Below, one piece after another: positions 8,838 to 19,236 of a DNA stretch of 64,000 nucleotides; within the stretch, counting starts at the first letter, position 1; each line of letters starts with the position of its first letter. Location: contig CAUYUJ010020156.1 in the NCBI GenBank assembly GCA_963575745.1, positions 62,001-126,000 on the forward strand, read 5' to 3'. The notes under the pieces are model-generated. The model was given only the letters and a program-made list of their open reading frames with translations, ran no database searches and had not been told where the DNA came from. This DNA comes from Prorocentrum cordatum (taxonomy: Eukaryota > Sar > Dinophyceae > Prorocentrales > Prorocentraceae). Both the position numbers and the translations under genes were made by a program.

Positions 8838-11800
8838 CAAAACCGTTGATTCCCATTGATTTGTGTTTCATGTTTTTCGCTTTCCCGCTCTCCGACGCTC
8901 CACGACCGCCCAAGAGGCCCCGAAGACCGCTCCCCAAGCCTCTGGAGCTCTGTTTTTGAGCCCCCCCACTCTGCAAAAACCTCGCCGGGACCCCCCACCG
9001 CGCCCCGGCACCCCGCCGCCCCAACGCGCCAAACTCGTTGATCCCCATTGATTTTTTCAATGTTTTTCATTTTCCAGCTTTCCGACGCTCCACGACCGCC
9101 CAAGAAGCTCCCAAGACCGCTCCCGAAGCCTCTGGGGCTCTGTGTTTGGGCCCCCCGACTCTGCAAAAACCTTGCCGGGACCCCTCACCGCGCCCCGGCA
9201 CCTCGCCGCCCGAACAGGCCAAAACCGTTGATGCCCATTGATTTTTTCAATGTTTTTCGCTTTCCAGCTTTCCGACGCTCCACGACCGCCCATGGGCCCC
9301 GAAGACCGCTCCCCAAGCCTCTGGAGCTCTGTTTTTGGGTTCCCCGACTCTGCAAAAACCTCGCCGGGACCCCCCACCGCGCCCCGGCACCCCGCCGTTC
9401 CAACAAGCCAAAATCATTCATTCCCATTGATTTGTTCAATGTTCTTCGCTTTCCCGCTCCCCGACGCTCCACGACCGCCAAAGAGACCCCCAAGACCGCT
9501 CTCCAAGCTCTTGGAGCTCTGTTTTTGGGCGCTCCGACTCTGCAAAAACCTCGCCGGGGCCCCCCGCCGCGCCCCGGCATCCCGCCGCCCCAACAGGCCA
9601 AAATCGTTGATCCCCATTGATTTTTTCAATGTTTTTCACTTTCCAGCTTTCCGACGCTCCACGACCGCCCAAGAGGCCCCGAAGACCGCTCCCCAAGCCT
9701 CTGGAGCTCTGTTTTTGAGCCCCCCCACTCTGCAAAAACCTCGCCGGGGCCCCCCACCGCGCCCCGGCACCCCGCCGCCCCAACAGGCCCAAATCGTTGA
9801 TGCCCATTGATTTTTTCAATGTTTTTCCCTTTCCCGCTCTCCAACGCTCCACGACCGCCCAAGAGGCCCCCAAGACCGCTCTCCAAGCCTCTGGAGCTCT
9901 TTTTTTGAGCCCCCCCACTCTGCAAAAACCTCGCCGGGACCCCCCGCCGCGCCCCGGCACCCCGCCGCCCGAACACGCCAAACTCGTTGATCCCCATTGA
10001 TTTTTCAATGTTTTTCATTTTCCAGCTTTCCGACGCTCCACGAGCACCCAAGAAGCTCCCAAGACCGCTCCCGAAGCTTCTGGGGCTCTGTGTTTGGGCC
10101 CCCCGACTCTGCAAAAACCTTGCCGGGACCCCTCACCGCGCCCCGGCACCTCGCCGCCCGAACAGGCCAAAATCGTTCATTCCCATTGACTTTTTCAATG
10201 TTTTTCGCTTTCCAGCTTCCCGACGCTCCACGACCGCCCATGGGCCCCGAAGACCGCTCCCCAAGCCTGTGGAACTCTGTTTTTGGGTTCCCCGACTCTG
10301 CGAAAACCTCGCCGGGGCCCCCCACCGCGCCCCGGCACCCCGCCGTTCCAACAAGCCAAAATCATTCATTCCCATTGATTTGTTCAATGTTCTTCGCTTT
10401 CCCGCTCTCCGACGCTCCACGACCGCCAAAGAGACCCCCAAGACCGCTCTCCAAGCTCTTGGAGCTCTGTTTTTGGGCGCTCCGACTCTGCAAAAACCTC
10501 GCCGGGACCCCCCGCCGCGCCCCGGCACCCCGCCGCCCCAACAGGCCCAAACTGTTGATCCCCATTGATTTTTTCAATGTTTTTCACTTTCCAGCTTTCC
10601 GACGCTCCACGACCGCCCAAGAGGCCCCGAAGACCGCTCCCCAAGCCTCTGGAGCTCTGTTTTTGAGCCCCCCGACTCTGCAAAAACCTCGCCGGGACCC
10701 CCCACCGCGCCCCGGCACCCCGCCGCCCCAACAGGCCTGATTCCCATTGCCCCCCCACGACCGCCCAAGAGGCCCCCAAGACCGCTCCCCAAAAACTCTG
10801 CAAAAACCACGCCGGGACCCCCCACCGCGCCCCGGCACCCCGCCGCCCCAACAGGCAAAAATCGTGGATCCCCATTGTTTTTTTCAATGTTTTTCATTTT
10901 CCAGCTTTCCGACGCTCCACGACCGCCCAAGAGGCCCTGAAGACCGCTCCCCAAGCCTCTGGAGCTCTGTTTCTGGGTTCCCCGACTCTGCAAAAACCTC
11001 GCCGGGACCCCCCACCGCGCCCCGGCACCCCGCCGCCCCAACAGGCAAAAATATTTCATTCCCATTGATTTTTCAATGTTCTTCGCTTTCCAGCTTTCCG
11101 ACGCTCCACGACCGCCCACGAGGCCACGAAGACCGCTCCCCAAGCCTCTGGAGCTCTGTTTTTGGGCCCCCCGACTCTGCAAAAACCTCGCCGGGACCTC
11201 CCACCGCGCTCCGGCACCCCGCTGTCCCAACAGGCCCAAATCGTTGATTCCCATTTTTAAAAAAATGTTTTTCGCTTTCCAGCTTTCCGACGCTCCACGA
11301 CCGCCCATGGGCCCCGAAGACCGCTCCCCAAGCCTCTGGAGCTCTGTTTTTGGGTTCCCCGACTCTGCAAAAACCTCGCCGGGGCCCCCCACCGCGCCCC
11401 GGCGCCCCGCCGTTCCAACAGGCCAAAACCATTCATTCCCATTGATTGTTTCAATGTTCTTCGCTTTCCCGCTCTCCGACGCTCCACGACCGCCAAAGAG
11501 ACCCCCAAGACCGCTCTCCAAGCTCTTGGAGCTCTGTTTTTGGGCGCTCCGTCTCTGCAAAAACCTCGCCGGGACCCCCCACCGCGCCCCGGCACCCCGC
11601 CGCCCCAACAGGCCAAAATCGTTGATCCCCATTGATTTTTTCAATGTTTTTGACTTTCCAGCTTTCCGACGCTCCACGACCGCCCAAGAGGCCCCGAAGA
11701 CCGCTCCCCAAGCCTCTGGAGCTCTGTTTTTGAGCCCCCCGACTCTGCAAAAACCTCGCCGGGACCCCCCACCGCGCCCCGGCACCCCGCCGCCCCAACA

Positions 11801-13192
11801 GGCCCAAATCGTTGATTCCCATTGATTTGTTCAATGTTTTTCCCTTTCCCGCTCTCCAACGCTCCACGACCGCCCAAGAGGCCCCCAAGACCGCTCCCCA
11901 AGCCTCTGGAGCTGTTTTTGGGTTCCCCCACTCTGCAAAAACCTCGCCGGGACCCCCCACCGCGCCCCGGCACCCCGCCGCCCCAACACGCCAAAACTGT
12001 TGATCCCCATTGATTTTTTCAATGTTTTTCATTTTCCAGCTTTCCGACGCTCCACGACCGCCCAAGAGGCCCTGAAGACCGCTCCCCAAGCCTCTGGAGC
12101 TCTGTTTTTGGGTTCCCCGATTCTGCAAAAACCTCGCCGGGACCCCCCACCGCGCCCCCGGCACCCCGCCGCCCCAACAGGCAAAAATATTTCATTCCCA
12201 TTGATTTGTTCAATGTTCTTCGCTTTCCAGCTTTCCGACGCTCCACGACCGCCCAAGAGGCCCCGAAGACCGCTCCCCAAGCCTCTGGAGCTCTGTTTTT
12301 GGGTTCCCCCACTCTGCAAAAACCACGCCGGGACCCCCCACCGCGCCCCGGCACCCCGCCGCCCCAACAGGCAAAAATCGTGGATCCCCATTGTTTTTTT
12401 CAATGTTTTTCATTTTCCAGCTTTCCGACGCTCCACGACCGCGGACCGCCCAAGAGGCCCTGAAGACCGCTCCCCAAGCCTCTGGAGCTCTGTTTCTGGG
12501 TTCCCCGACTCTGCAAAAACCTCGCCGGGACCCCCCACCGCGCCCCGGCACCCCGCCGCCCCAACAGGCAAAAATATTTCATTCCCATTGATTTTTCAAT
12601 GTTCTTCGCTTTCCAGCTTTCCGACGCTCCACGACCGCCCAAGAGGCCCCGAAGACCGCTCCCCAAGCCTCTGGAGCTCTGTTCTTGGGCCCCCCGACTC
12701 TGCAAAAACCTCGCCGGGACCTCCCACCGCGCTCCGGCACCCCGCTGTCCCAACAGGCCCAAATCGTTGATTCCCATTGATTTTTTCAATGTTTTTCGCT
12801 TTCCAGCTTTCCGACGCTCCACGACCGCCCAAGAGGCCCCGAAGACCGCTCCCCAAGCCTCTGGAGCTCTGTTTTTGGGTTCCCCGACTCTGCAAAAACC
12901 TCGCCGGGACCCCCCACCGCGCCCCGGCACCCCGCCGTTCCAACAGGCCAGAATCAGTCATTGCCATTGATTTTTTCAATGTTCTTCGCTTTCCCGCTCT
13001 CCGACGCTCCACGACCGCCAAAGAGACCCCCAAGACCGCTCCCCAAGCTCTTGGAGCTTTGTTTTTGGGCGCTCCGACTCTGCAAAAACCTCGCCGGGAC
13101 CCCCCACCGCGCCCCGGCACCCCGCCGCCCCAGCAGTCCAAAATCATTGATTCCCATTGGATGTTTAAATGTTTTTCGCTTTCCCGCTCTCT
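8838..13192 (+). repeat. 189-190 bp satellite, about 23 copies
   Basis: Each unit starts near CCCATTGATTTTTTCAATG, passes CGACGCTCCACGACCGCCCA and CTCTGCAAAAACCTCGCCGG, and ends near CCAACAGGCCAAAATCGTTG. Spacing between units is 189-190 bp except for one truncated unit near 10741-10870. Subtypes (for example GCCAAAGAGACCCCCAAGAC versus GCCCAAGAGGCCCC) recur in order, so higher-order units are present. The period is close to 63 codons, so spurious frames run through several copies on both strands. Confidence 0.95.
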
Positions 13193-13586
13193 GGGTGACC
13201 GAGACTCTGAATTCTCGAATCTCTCAGGGCTGCCCTCGTGAACCTAGATAGCCCCAAAAGGGGCCACAACGACGACCCCAAGACAGCGCCCACGTCGGGC
13301 CAAAACGGCCCCGAGAGAAGCAATTATTGACTCAAGACGCCCCAGATGGACCCAAAACTCCCACAAAAGATTCGAAGACGACCGCAGAAGACACAAAGGA
13401 GAGAGGAAGAGAGCGAGACAAAAGAGAGGAAAAAACACGCCGAAACACACGCGCGCATTGCCCTGGCCTACCCATACTCCATATGAACACTACCCCCCTG
13501 TTGCAGGAAAGCTCGCGGGGACCACCTGAAACCAAAGAAAACACGAGGCCTGATTTGGGGTCGGCGGCAGAGGCGGCAGCCTTTAA
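13193..13586. other. Purine-rich tail of the satellite block
   Basis: A/G-rich on the plus strand (for example AAAGGAGAGAGGAAGAGAGC). No gene. It lies between the last satellite unit and the right 32-bp repeat, so it belongs to the bracketed block. Confidence 0.5.
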
Positions 13587-13618
13587 ATAACAATAGTCTA
13601 CGCCTCACCGCAAGCCGC
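13587..13618 (+). repeat. Right copy of the 32-bp direct repeat
   Basis: Exact copy of 8802-8833, 4.75 kb away, on the far side of the satellite and its purine-rich tail. It looks like a duplication created when the block arrived or by unequal exchange. Confidence 0.95.
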
Positions 13619-13853
13619 GCCCTGGCTCGGCAAGGGCGTGGCGCCAATCACACAGTCGTGATATGGTCGGGCCACGGCGGAACACAGGGGGCTCAGCGAG
13701 CAGCCGCGCTACAACGCACAGAAGCTACACGTTGCAGCGCGAACCCGTGCATGTACAGGGGCCTGCACGGGAGCAATAACAAAGACCTCTCGGTGCCCCA
13801 TCCGTGTGCTCTGCTACGGCCAAGCGCATGCGCCAGGGAGCCCAACAAGAAGG
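13619..13853. other. 3' flank of the MGCC gene
   Basis: 235 bases between the right 32-bp repeat and the stop codon. There is no poly(A) remnant (T run on the plus strand) directly downstream of the stop, so the retrogene idea is supported by the 5' side only. Nothing else recognised. Confidence 0.4.
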
Positions 13854-15131
13854 TCAGCACAACACGGTCACCGCATAACGCTTATAGCACTTCGCATCCC
13901 ATACCATCGATCGGTACAATTCATCTTGCGCACGGAAATCGAAATTGTTACCCCGGAGGTCCAAGAACACCGTGTTTTTGGGGCTGCAGTGCATCCCTGC
14001 GTACTTGATCGCGTCGGCCAGCACAAACGCGTCATCGCTGCCCCAACCCAGATTCGTCAAATTGACCTTGTCGCCCTGTTCTACGCCCAGACTGTTGTAG
14101 GTGTCGCCCCAACTGTTGTAGGCCTGGATAAACCCTTTGCGATACTGCTCGATCACGAACTCCTCGTCGACAGCCCCAGCCGTGAAGGCGACGGTGCCTT
14201 CCTGCACGCCCGCGCGCACCTGCTTGGCGAACGCATCCGGCGACAACGGCGGCCTGCGCGACGCGCTCAGAACACGCAAAGCCTCCGAGTCCCTGAACCT
14301 GCCCCAGACCCATCCGTCTGGGACCTTGCCCAGGTCCAGGAGGCATTCTCTATGCTTCGTCAACATGCTGATCGAGCGCTCGAACTTGCACCAACCACGG
14401 TTCTGGTAAGGCCGCCTGTTCTCGTACTTGCCGTCTCCATTGGGCACCGGCGTGGTCACGAGCAGCACGGTGGTGTGCGGGTGGGCGTACCACCGGTCGA
14501 TGGCCTTCAGGCCCGCCTTGAACCGCTGCGTCTCCGAGTCGTCCCTGTGCGGCTTCTGCGGCAAGGACAAGAAATCCCAGAGGACGCCCACGGTCGCGTA
14601 TGAGCTGAGCCCACGGTCGTGTTGGAGACATCCCAGTTCAAGCTGAGCTAGCTCCTTCGTGTGGCTTAGCATTGCGCGCAGCACGGGGGCGACCCGCTGC
14701 AAGGTTTCCCCGAGGCGGTCCGGGTGAGTCCGATCAAACCACGGGTAGCTCAGGACGAGGATGGGGAGAAATGCAGAGGTACGGATAACATCGTTGTCGA
14801 TGCGAGTACAAGTTGCGCCGCAGCGCAGCTGCCAGGCGTTCGCCGGACCGATCTTCGCAGCCTCGGGGAGCTCCTGCCACCGCGGCACGACGCCGCCCGC
14901 ATCGGCCAGGGCCACGAGGAAGTGCGCGTCCACGAGCGTGGTGTGCTCGAGCAGCGGCACCAACTCCTCCCCGCCGAGGAAATTCCAGTGCTGTGCTGGT
15001 GGTGGCCTCTCTTCTGGGCTCAGGGCGTCGGCCGCTCTCCTCAGCTCCTCTTGCGCCAGGGCCGCGCTGGAGATGGCGCTCGCGGGGCTGGCATCGCCTG
15101 CCGACGACGACGTCGAGATGCAGCACCCCAT
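13854..15131 (-). CDS. Intronless gene: MGCC-anchored protein with YPW / RGWCxFE core and LRR-like C-terminus
   Basis: A 425-residue uninterrupted frame. An upstream Met at 15167 is possible, but the Met at 15131 begins MGCCISTSSS, a textbook N-myristoylation plus palmitoylation signal, so I prefer it; the product would sit on the cytoplasmic face of a membrane. The core carries LSYPWFDRTHPD, LWDFLSLPQKPHRDD and a WYAHPHTTVLLVTTP strand before NRGWCKFERS. The C-terminal part (NLGWGSDDAFVLADAIKYAG, then TVFLDLRGNNF) resembles one leucine-rich repeat. Proteins with YPW, WDxxSLPQ and RGWCxFE are common in dinoflagellates; I know no function. Codon use is strongly GC-biased, and all neighbours are repeats. 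Absence of introns plus the relict leader upstream suggest a retrogene, nested on the NAMPT strand. Confidence 0.85.
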   Translation of the reverse strand: MGCCISTSSSAGDASPASAISSAALAQEELRRAADALSPEERPPPAQHWNFLGGEELVPLLEHTTLVDAHFLVALADAGGVVPRWQELPEAAKIGPANAWQLRCGATCTRIDNDVIRTSAFLPILVLSYPWFDRTHPDRLGETLQRVAPVLRAMLSHTKELAQLELGCLQHDRGLSSYATVGVLWDFLSLPQKPHRDDSETQRFKAGLKAIDRWYAHPHTTVLLVTTPVPNGDGKYENRRPYQNRGWCKFERSISMLTKHRECLLDLGKVPDGWVWGRFRDSEALRVLSASRRPPLSPDAFAKQVRAGVQEGTVAFTAGAVDEEFVIEQYRKGFIQAYNSWGDTYNSLGVEQGDKVNLTNLGWGSDDAFVLADAIKYAGMHCSPKNTVFLDLRGNNFDFRAQDELYRSMVWDAKCYKRYAVTVLC

Positions 15132-15211
15132 GGCCTGCGCCTCGATCGAGTGCCAAGGCTGGGTCAAACCAGGCGGCCAGAGGCGGGCGCCGCTCGAGCC
15201 AGACTCCTGGA

Positions 15212-15229
15212 GCCAAGGCTACGGCCGCT
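15212..15229 (-). other. Probable relict dinoflagellate spliced-leader sequence
   Basis: The minus strand reads CCGTAGCC-TTGGCTCCAG, about 80 nt upstream of the MGCC start codon. The dinoflagellate spliced leader contains CCGTAGCC-ATT-TTGGCTCAAG. The match is complete apart from a 3-nt gap and one A to C change. It lies where a reverse-transcribed, trans-spliced mRNA would leave it. The short self-complementary core (AGCC..GGCT) means chance cannot be excluded. Confidence 0.55.
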
Positions 15230-15249
15230 GAAACGCATACGCGAAGCGT

Positions 15250-16014
15250 CAAGACTACGTAACATCCTGAATCTCAGGGACTCGGCCAGCGCCTCCCCGT
15301 CCCTCCTCTACGGGCTGGTGTGTGTGGTGGTGATGCTGGTGGTGATGTGTGGTGGTGAGATGGGGGTGGTGGTGATGATGCTCTTCTTGAGATGTGGTGG
15401 TGATGATGCTCCTCTACGATGCTCTTCTTGAGATGTGTGGTGGTGATGCTGGGGTGGGTGGGGCCGTTACTCGCTAAGATCTCACATGTCTGTTCCTATC
15501 GTTGCTGTCCTCGCTTGGGGCTGGATCAGAAGGAGACGCAATGGGTGAAACAATCACGGTATCAACAAATCCCCGCGAAATGATGCAAGTCGGGTGTCTC
15601 AAGTTGGTTGCTGCGAAGATTCCCGTACCTGGTGAAACATGTCATTCAAATTTGGCGGGGCCATGATTACAAGGAATGCCATGGTCGGGTCGGAGTCGGA
15701 GTTTGGAACCAGGATTGGGGTTGGAGGTAAATCTATAGCCATACGGCGTTGGAATACGAACCATTTGAATATCTGTGGCGGGCAAACACGGTACTGTCTA
15801 GATCCGTCGCCAGTGCAGGCAGGTCGCGCACGAAGAAGTGGAAGCAGATGGCGTGGGTGGAGCAGAGACGCGAGAGAGAGAGAGAGAGATAAAGAGGGGA
15901 GCAAGGGGGAGAGTAGGGACAGCAGGGAGATGGAACGGGAGGCGAGGAAGAGATGGAGGGAGGCCGACATGAAGCGATAGCAAGAGGCTCAGAGTCGACG
16001 TGGCCCATGCTCGC
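15250..16014. repeat. Intron DNA with GTGGTGATG-type and GA microsatellites
   Basis: 15310-15450 is built of GTGGTGATGCT/GTGTGGTGATG variants. 15868-15915 is a GA/GAGAGA tract. The rest (15451-15867) is unique-looking without a motif. Confidence 0.6.
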
Positions 16015-16200
16015 CAGATGGGCGGCACCACCAAGGCCGGCGCTCTCCATGGAGGAGACCCCGCGGCAGCCAAAGTCGATGACCGAGAGCGAAGTCAGCA
16101 GCCCCACCAAGCTCTCATCGCAGCCTGTTTCTGTCAAGTACTTCTTGGCAATCTTCGTCATCTCACGGCTTTGCGTGCAGACTGTCATGGGGTACCACAC
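16015..16200 (-). CDS. NAMPT: NAMPT exon D
   Basis: This 186-nt, 62-codon, phase 0/0 exon begins VWYPMTVCTQSREMTKIAKK and contains DFGCRGVSSMESAGLGGAAH. It matches NAMPT from ILVQ|SWYPITVAT to [22 protein letters not shown]. The Phe and Arg of DFGxRG, which in the human enzyme (F193, R196) contact nicotinamide and phosphate, are kept; the human Tyr between them is Cys. The acceptor CCCAG|GTGTGG has a strong pyrimidine tract. The donor CATCTG|GCGAGC starts with GC and lacks the AG before the cut, so it is the least certain junction. The next exon should begin V-N-F-x-G-T-D; no such sequence was seen in 1-16014. Confidence 0.94.
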
Positions 16201-16690
16201 CTGGGCGGCAAGGGCAACAAGGAAGAAACGCAAGCGCCTCTTCACGGGCGCCGCGCGTCGCAACACCCGCCTTCCCACTTCGCTGGAATCGGGGCCCTTC
16301 CCCCTCCACTCGAGAATACACCACCACCACCACCCCTCCTCCTCATCCTCCGGAACAAGTGCCCCCATCTGCCTTCAGGCGAGAGCGCCCCCTTCCATCC
16401 CATCCCCCTCAATTTGCACACCAGCAAACGACGACAGCAGCAGCAGCAACAACAACAACAATCATTTTAAGACTGTTCGCCCTTATGTGCTCGAGTGTCG
16501 AATAACGCGAATTTCCCAAACCCTCGATACCCGCCCTTTTCGTCTTCGATCGAACCCCTTTTGGGGGGTATATCTTTCTTCCCCGCAGGCCGGGCCCTGG
16601 CAAGCGGCGGGGCGGCCGCGGACCGTCGGCCTGGCCAGCGGCAGCGCTGATCGGCGGGGCGGCCGCGGACCGTCGACCCGACCCCAGGGG
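16201..16690. other. NAMPT: Intron DNA upstream of NAMPT exon D
   Basis: On the sense (minus) strand it supplies the pyrimidine-rich tract just before exon D. A mixed CAG/CAA run is at 16428-16462. No other gene. Confidence 0.5.
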
Positions 16691-17490
16691 ACCGACCACG
16701 ACGACGACGACGACGACGACGTTGACGACGACGGCAACGACGGCGACGGCGACGGCGACGACGAGCGAAAGCGAGAGCAAGAGAGAACGACAGCAGAGCC
16801 ACGAAGGACACGAAGGAGGCCACGAAGGGCGACAGCGGGGACACGAAGGGAATGCGTATGGGGCCACGAAGAGCGCGAACGAGCGTGGGCCACGAAGGGC
16901 AGATAATGCTGGGCCACAGAACGGGGCCACTGAGGGTAGCACCTGGGCCACGTAGGACAATGAGGGGGCCACAATCGGCGACAGCGGGGCCACGAAGGGC
17001 ATGCACATGGGGCCACAACGGGCGCGACCGAGCGGGGGCCACGAAGGGCATACGTATGTTGGGCCGCGGAGGGTAAGGACGGGGCCGATGTGGGCAGCAA
17101 CGGGGACACGAAGGGCAGCGAGGGCCACGAAGGGCGACAGCGGGGCCACGAAGGGCATGCATATGGGGCCACCACGGGCGCGAACGAGCGGGGGCCACGA
17201 AGGGCAGACATATATGGGGCCACGAAACAAAGCGAGGGGGCCACGAAGGGCTGCAACGGGGCCGCGAAGAGCAGCGAGGGGGCCACGAAGGGCTGCAACG
17301 GGGCGACAAAGGGCTGCAACGGGGCCACGAAACAAAGCGAGGGGGCCACGAAGGGCTGCAACGGGGCCACGAAGGGCAACGAGGAGGCCACGAAGGGCTG
17401 CAACGGGGCCACGAAACAAAGCGAGGGGCCACGAAGGGCTGCAACGGGGCCACGAAACAAAGCGAGGGGGCCACGAAGGGCTACAACGGG
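16691..17490 (+). repeat. GAC microsatellite followed by GGGGCCACGAAGGGC minisatellite
   Basis: 16698-16765 is (GAC)n. From about 16800 a 15-24-nt unit, GGGGCCACGAAGGGC plus variable CTGCAAC, CAGCGA or AACAAAGCGA, repeats dozens of times. It keeps all frames open, hence the long plus and minus frames there. Confidence 0.9.
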
Positions 17491-17800
17491 GTGAGCGCGA
17501 CTCCTGGGTGCCTGGGTGTCGGGAGCGCGGCGCTGGAGTGAATTGCAAAAAATGTCAACGCAAGGGCGTTATTCTTGAGTAAATTGCAAACGAGACTCCA
17601 GCGAGAGCGCGATTCCAAAGCGCAGAAAAAACGATTCCTGAATAAATCGTAAGGAAGTCCCAAGCGAGAACGCGATTCTTGAATCAAATGCGACGAAGTC
17701 TCGGGCGGGAGCGGGGGTGCTGGCTAAATTGTGAAGGAATCTCAAGCGGGACCCGTTGCTGTTGTAACCCGGGGGCCAGGGGGCTAATTTGAGCAGGAAG
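17491..17800 (+). repeat. Degenerate tandem repeat of about 55 bp, five units
   Basis: Units share a TTCTTGAGTAAATTGCAAAC-like start and an AAGCGAGAACGCGATTC-like end, at roughly 17530, 17575, 17630, 17670 and 17720. Confidence 0.6.
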
Positions 17801-17879
17801 ACTTTCCTCGACAAAAAACAAGGTGCGAGCCCCGGGGGGGCACTTCAATTGAAAAAAAAACAATGTGCGCCGGTGGGGG

Positions 17880-17918
17880 GATCAACAATAATTATTCCTC
17901 AAGAATGAGAGTTCAACT

Positions 17919-17955
<37 letters not shown>
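17880..17955 (+). repeat. Short repeat ending in (CAA)n, copy 1
   Basis: CAACAATAATTATTC, then GTTCAA and a CAA run to 17955. The same head and tail recur at 18685-18735. Confidence 0.6.
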
Positions 17956-17956
<1 letters not shown>

Positions 17957-18467
17957 TACTAGCACGTGGGGACACACCGTTCTCACCAGTGCCAGGGTTT
18001 TCATAGGAGGCGGGCAATACCCCCACTTTGTGGGGGGGCCGGTTCAAGCTCTACCAAATTTCCAAACGACTCTTCGCCACCACCCACACCCAGCTTCCCG
18101 CCCTATGACGTTCGGACACTTCACTTCGTGGCATGCGGACGACCGTGGCTACTATTCAGGGCCCCGCGGCCGACGACGACGGCGTGCGCGCGCGAAGAAA
18201 AAACGAATGTGTCCCGCATGGTATTATTTGACAGGGATGATGGCCCTGGCAGGTGCGCAACCGTTGTTGCAGAAGTTCGAAAAAGTTGCTCGCAAAAGCC
18301 CGTTTGACAGAAATGATTAAAAAAGTGTTGGGTTTCCTACGAATCCGCAAGAGCGCGCGGGATGAAATTTTGACATTTTTTTTGAAAAACCATTGGTTTT
18401 TTGATGTTTTTATGTTAAAATCGCTACGAAAACTAAGGTTTTGGAAGGATTTCGTCTTGCGCGCGCG
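17956..18467. other. Intron DNA, nothing recognised
   Basis: A relatively AT-rich patch lies at 18300-18470. Short frames only. Confidence 0.4.
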
Positions 18468-18562
18468 AATGTCCACTTTACCTTATTTTTTGCAAGGGAT
18501 TCTTGAAGTTTGGTTATGTTAGAACAAGAAATGTCCACTTTAGCTTATTTTTTTGCAAGGGA
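18468..18562 (+). repeat. 32-bp direct repeat, two copies 61 bp apart
   Basis: AATGTCCACTTTA(C/G)CTTATTTTTTxGCAAGGGA occurs at 18468-18499 and 18530-18562 with one substitution and one indel. Confidence 0.8.
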
Positions 18563-18684
18563 AAACCGATCGTAACAACACAACCGGATCCGGACTCCCC
18601 CGTTTTGCCTGAGACTTCCTCGCGAAAATGATGAAAATGAGGCTGCGGCCTAGGCGCGGCGGGGGGGTCGTGCACCAGGGGTCC

Positions 18685-18735
18685 CAACAATAATTATTCT
18701 CTAGAAATAATAATGTTCAACAACAACAACAACGC
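18685..18735 (+). repeat. Short repeat ending in (CAA)n, copy 2
   Basis: CAACAATAATTATTCTCTAG, then GTTCAACAACAACAAC. Paralogous to 17880-17955; it is followed by a GAC-rich tract to about 18860. Confidence 0.6.
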
Positions 18736-18859
18736 CAACGACGAACACGATGCGAACGACGAGGGCGACAACGACGACGACCACGACGCCGACGCCGACG
18801 GCGAACACGACGACGATGATAATGACGACGCTGACGCTGACCCTGACGACGACGATCAA

Positions 18860-19236
18860 CCTCCGACCTCTGACCTCTGAAACCTCATGCCTCCTCTGTC
18901 CGCGGCCAGGCACGGCCAGTGCCACGGCCAAAACATCTTCCAAAACGATCCTGGGACGCCTCCAATATGGCCAAGATGGCCCCAGGACGGCCAACAGGCT
19001 CCCTGCACTCCCCGAAAGGCTTCCAAGAGAACCTCAAGAGGCCACACATCCTTGATTCTCGTTGGGTTGTTCAATAATGTTAGCGTTCTTGCCTTTTCGA
19101 GCATCTGGCGCTCCAAGACGAGCCAATAAACCAGCCCAAGAGGCCACCCGAAAGGCCCGCAATACTGCCAAAGAGGGCCCCAAAACAGCCCTGGAGGCCC
19201 CCAAGACGGCTCAACCGCCCAAAGAGGGACCCACAA
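18860..19236 (+). repeat. Degenerate GGCCCCCAAGACGGCC repeat block, left flank of the LTR element
   Basis: Built from 9-21-nt variants of CAAGANGGCCC. It ends CGCCCAAAGAGGGACCCAC directly before the 3' LTR. A closely similar block continues at 34965-35300, so the retrotransposon inserted into, or recombined between, this repeat family. Confidence 0.7.

Noticed and set aside
10574-11785. 403-codon minus-strand open frame
   Set aside because: 63-residue periodic translation of the 189-bp satellite, equally open in other frames.
8838-13192. CRISPR-like array
   Set aside because: Units are contiguous 189-bp repeats without unique spacers, in a eukaryotic context.
13854-15131. MGCC gene as a further NAMPT exon
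   Set aside because: It is a complete gene with its own start and stop and no NAMPT similarity.
16015-16368. Extending NAMPT exon D upstream through the whole 212-codon frame
   Set aside because: Residues before VWYP (EEEGWWWWC, RLRFFLVALAAQ) do not match the family, and the region is the pyrimidine-rich acceptor tract.
16409-17548. 379-codon minus frame rich in ALRGPVAALRGP
   Set aside because: Periodic translation of the GGGGCCACGAAGGGC minisatellite.
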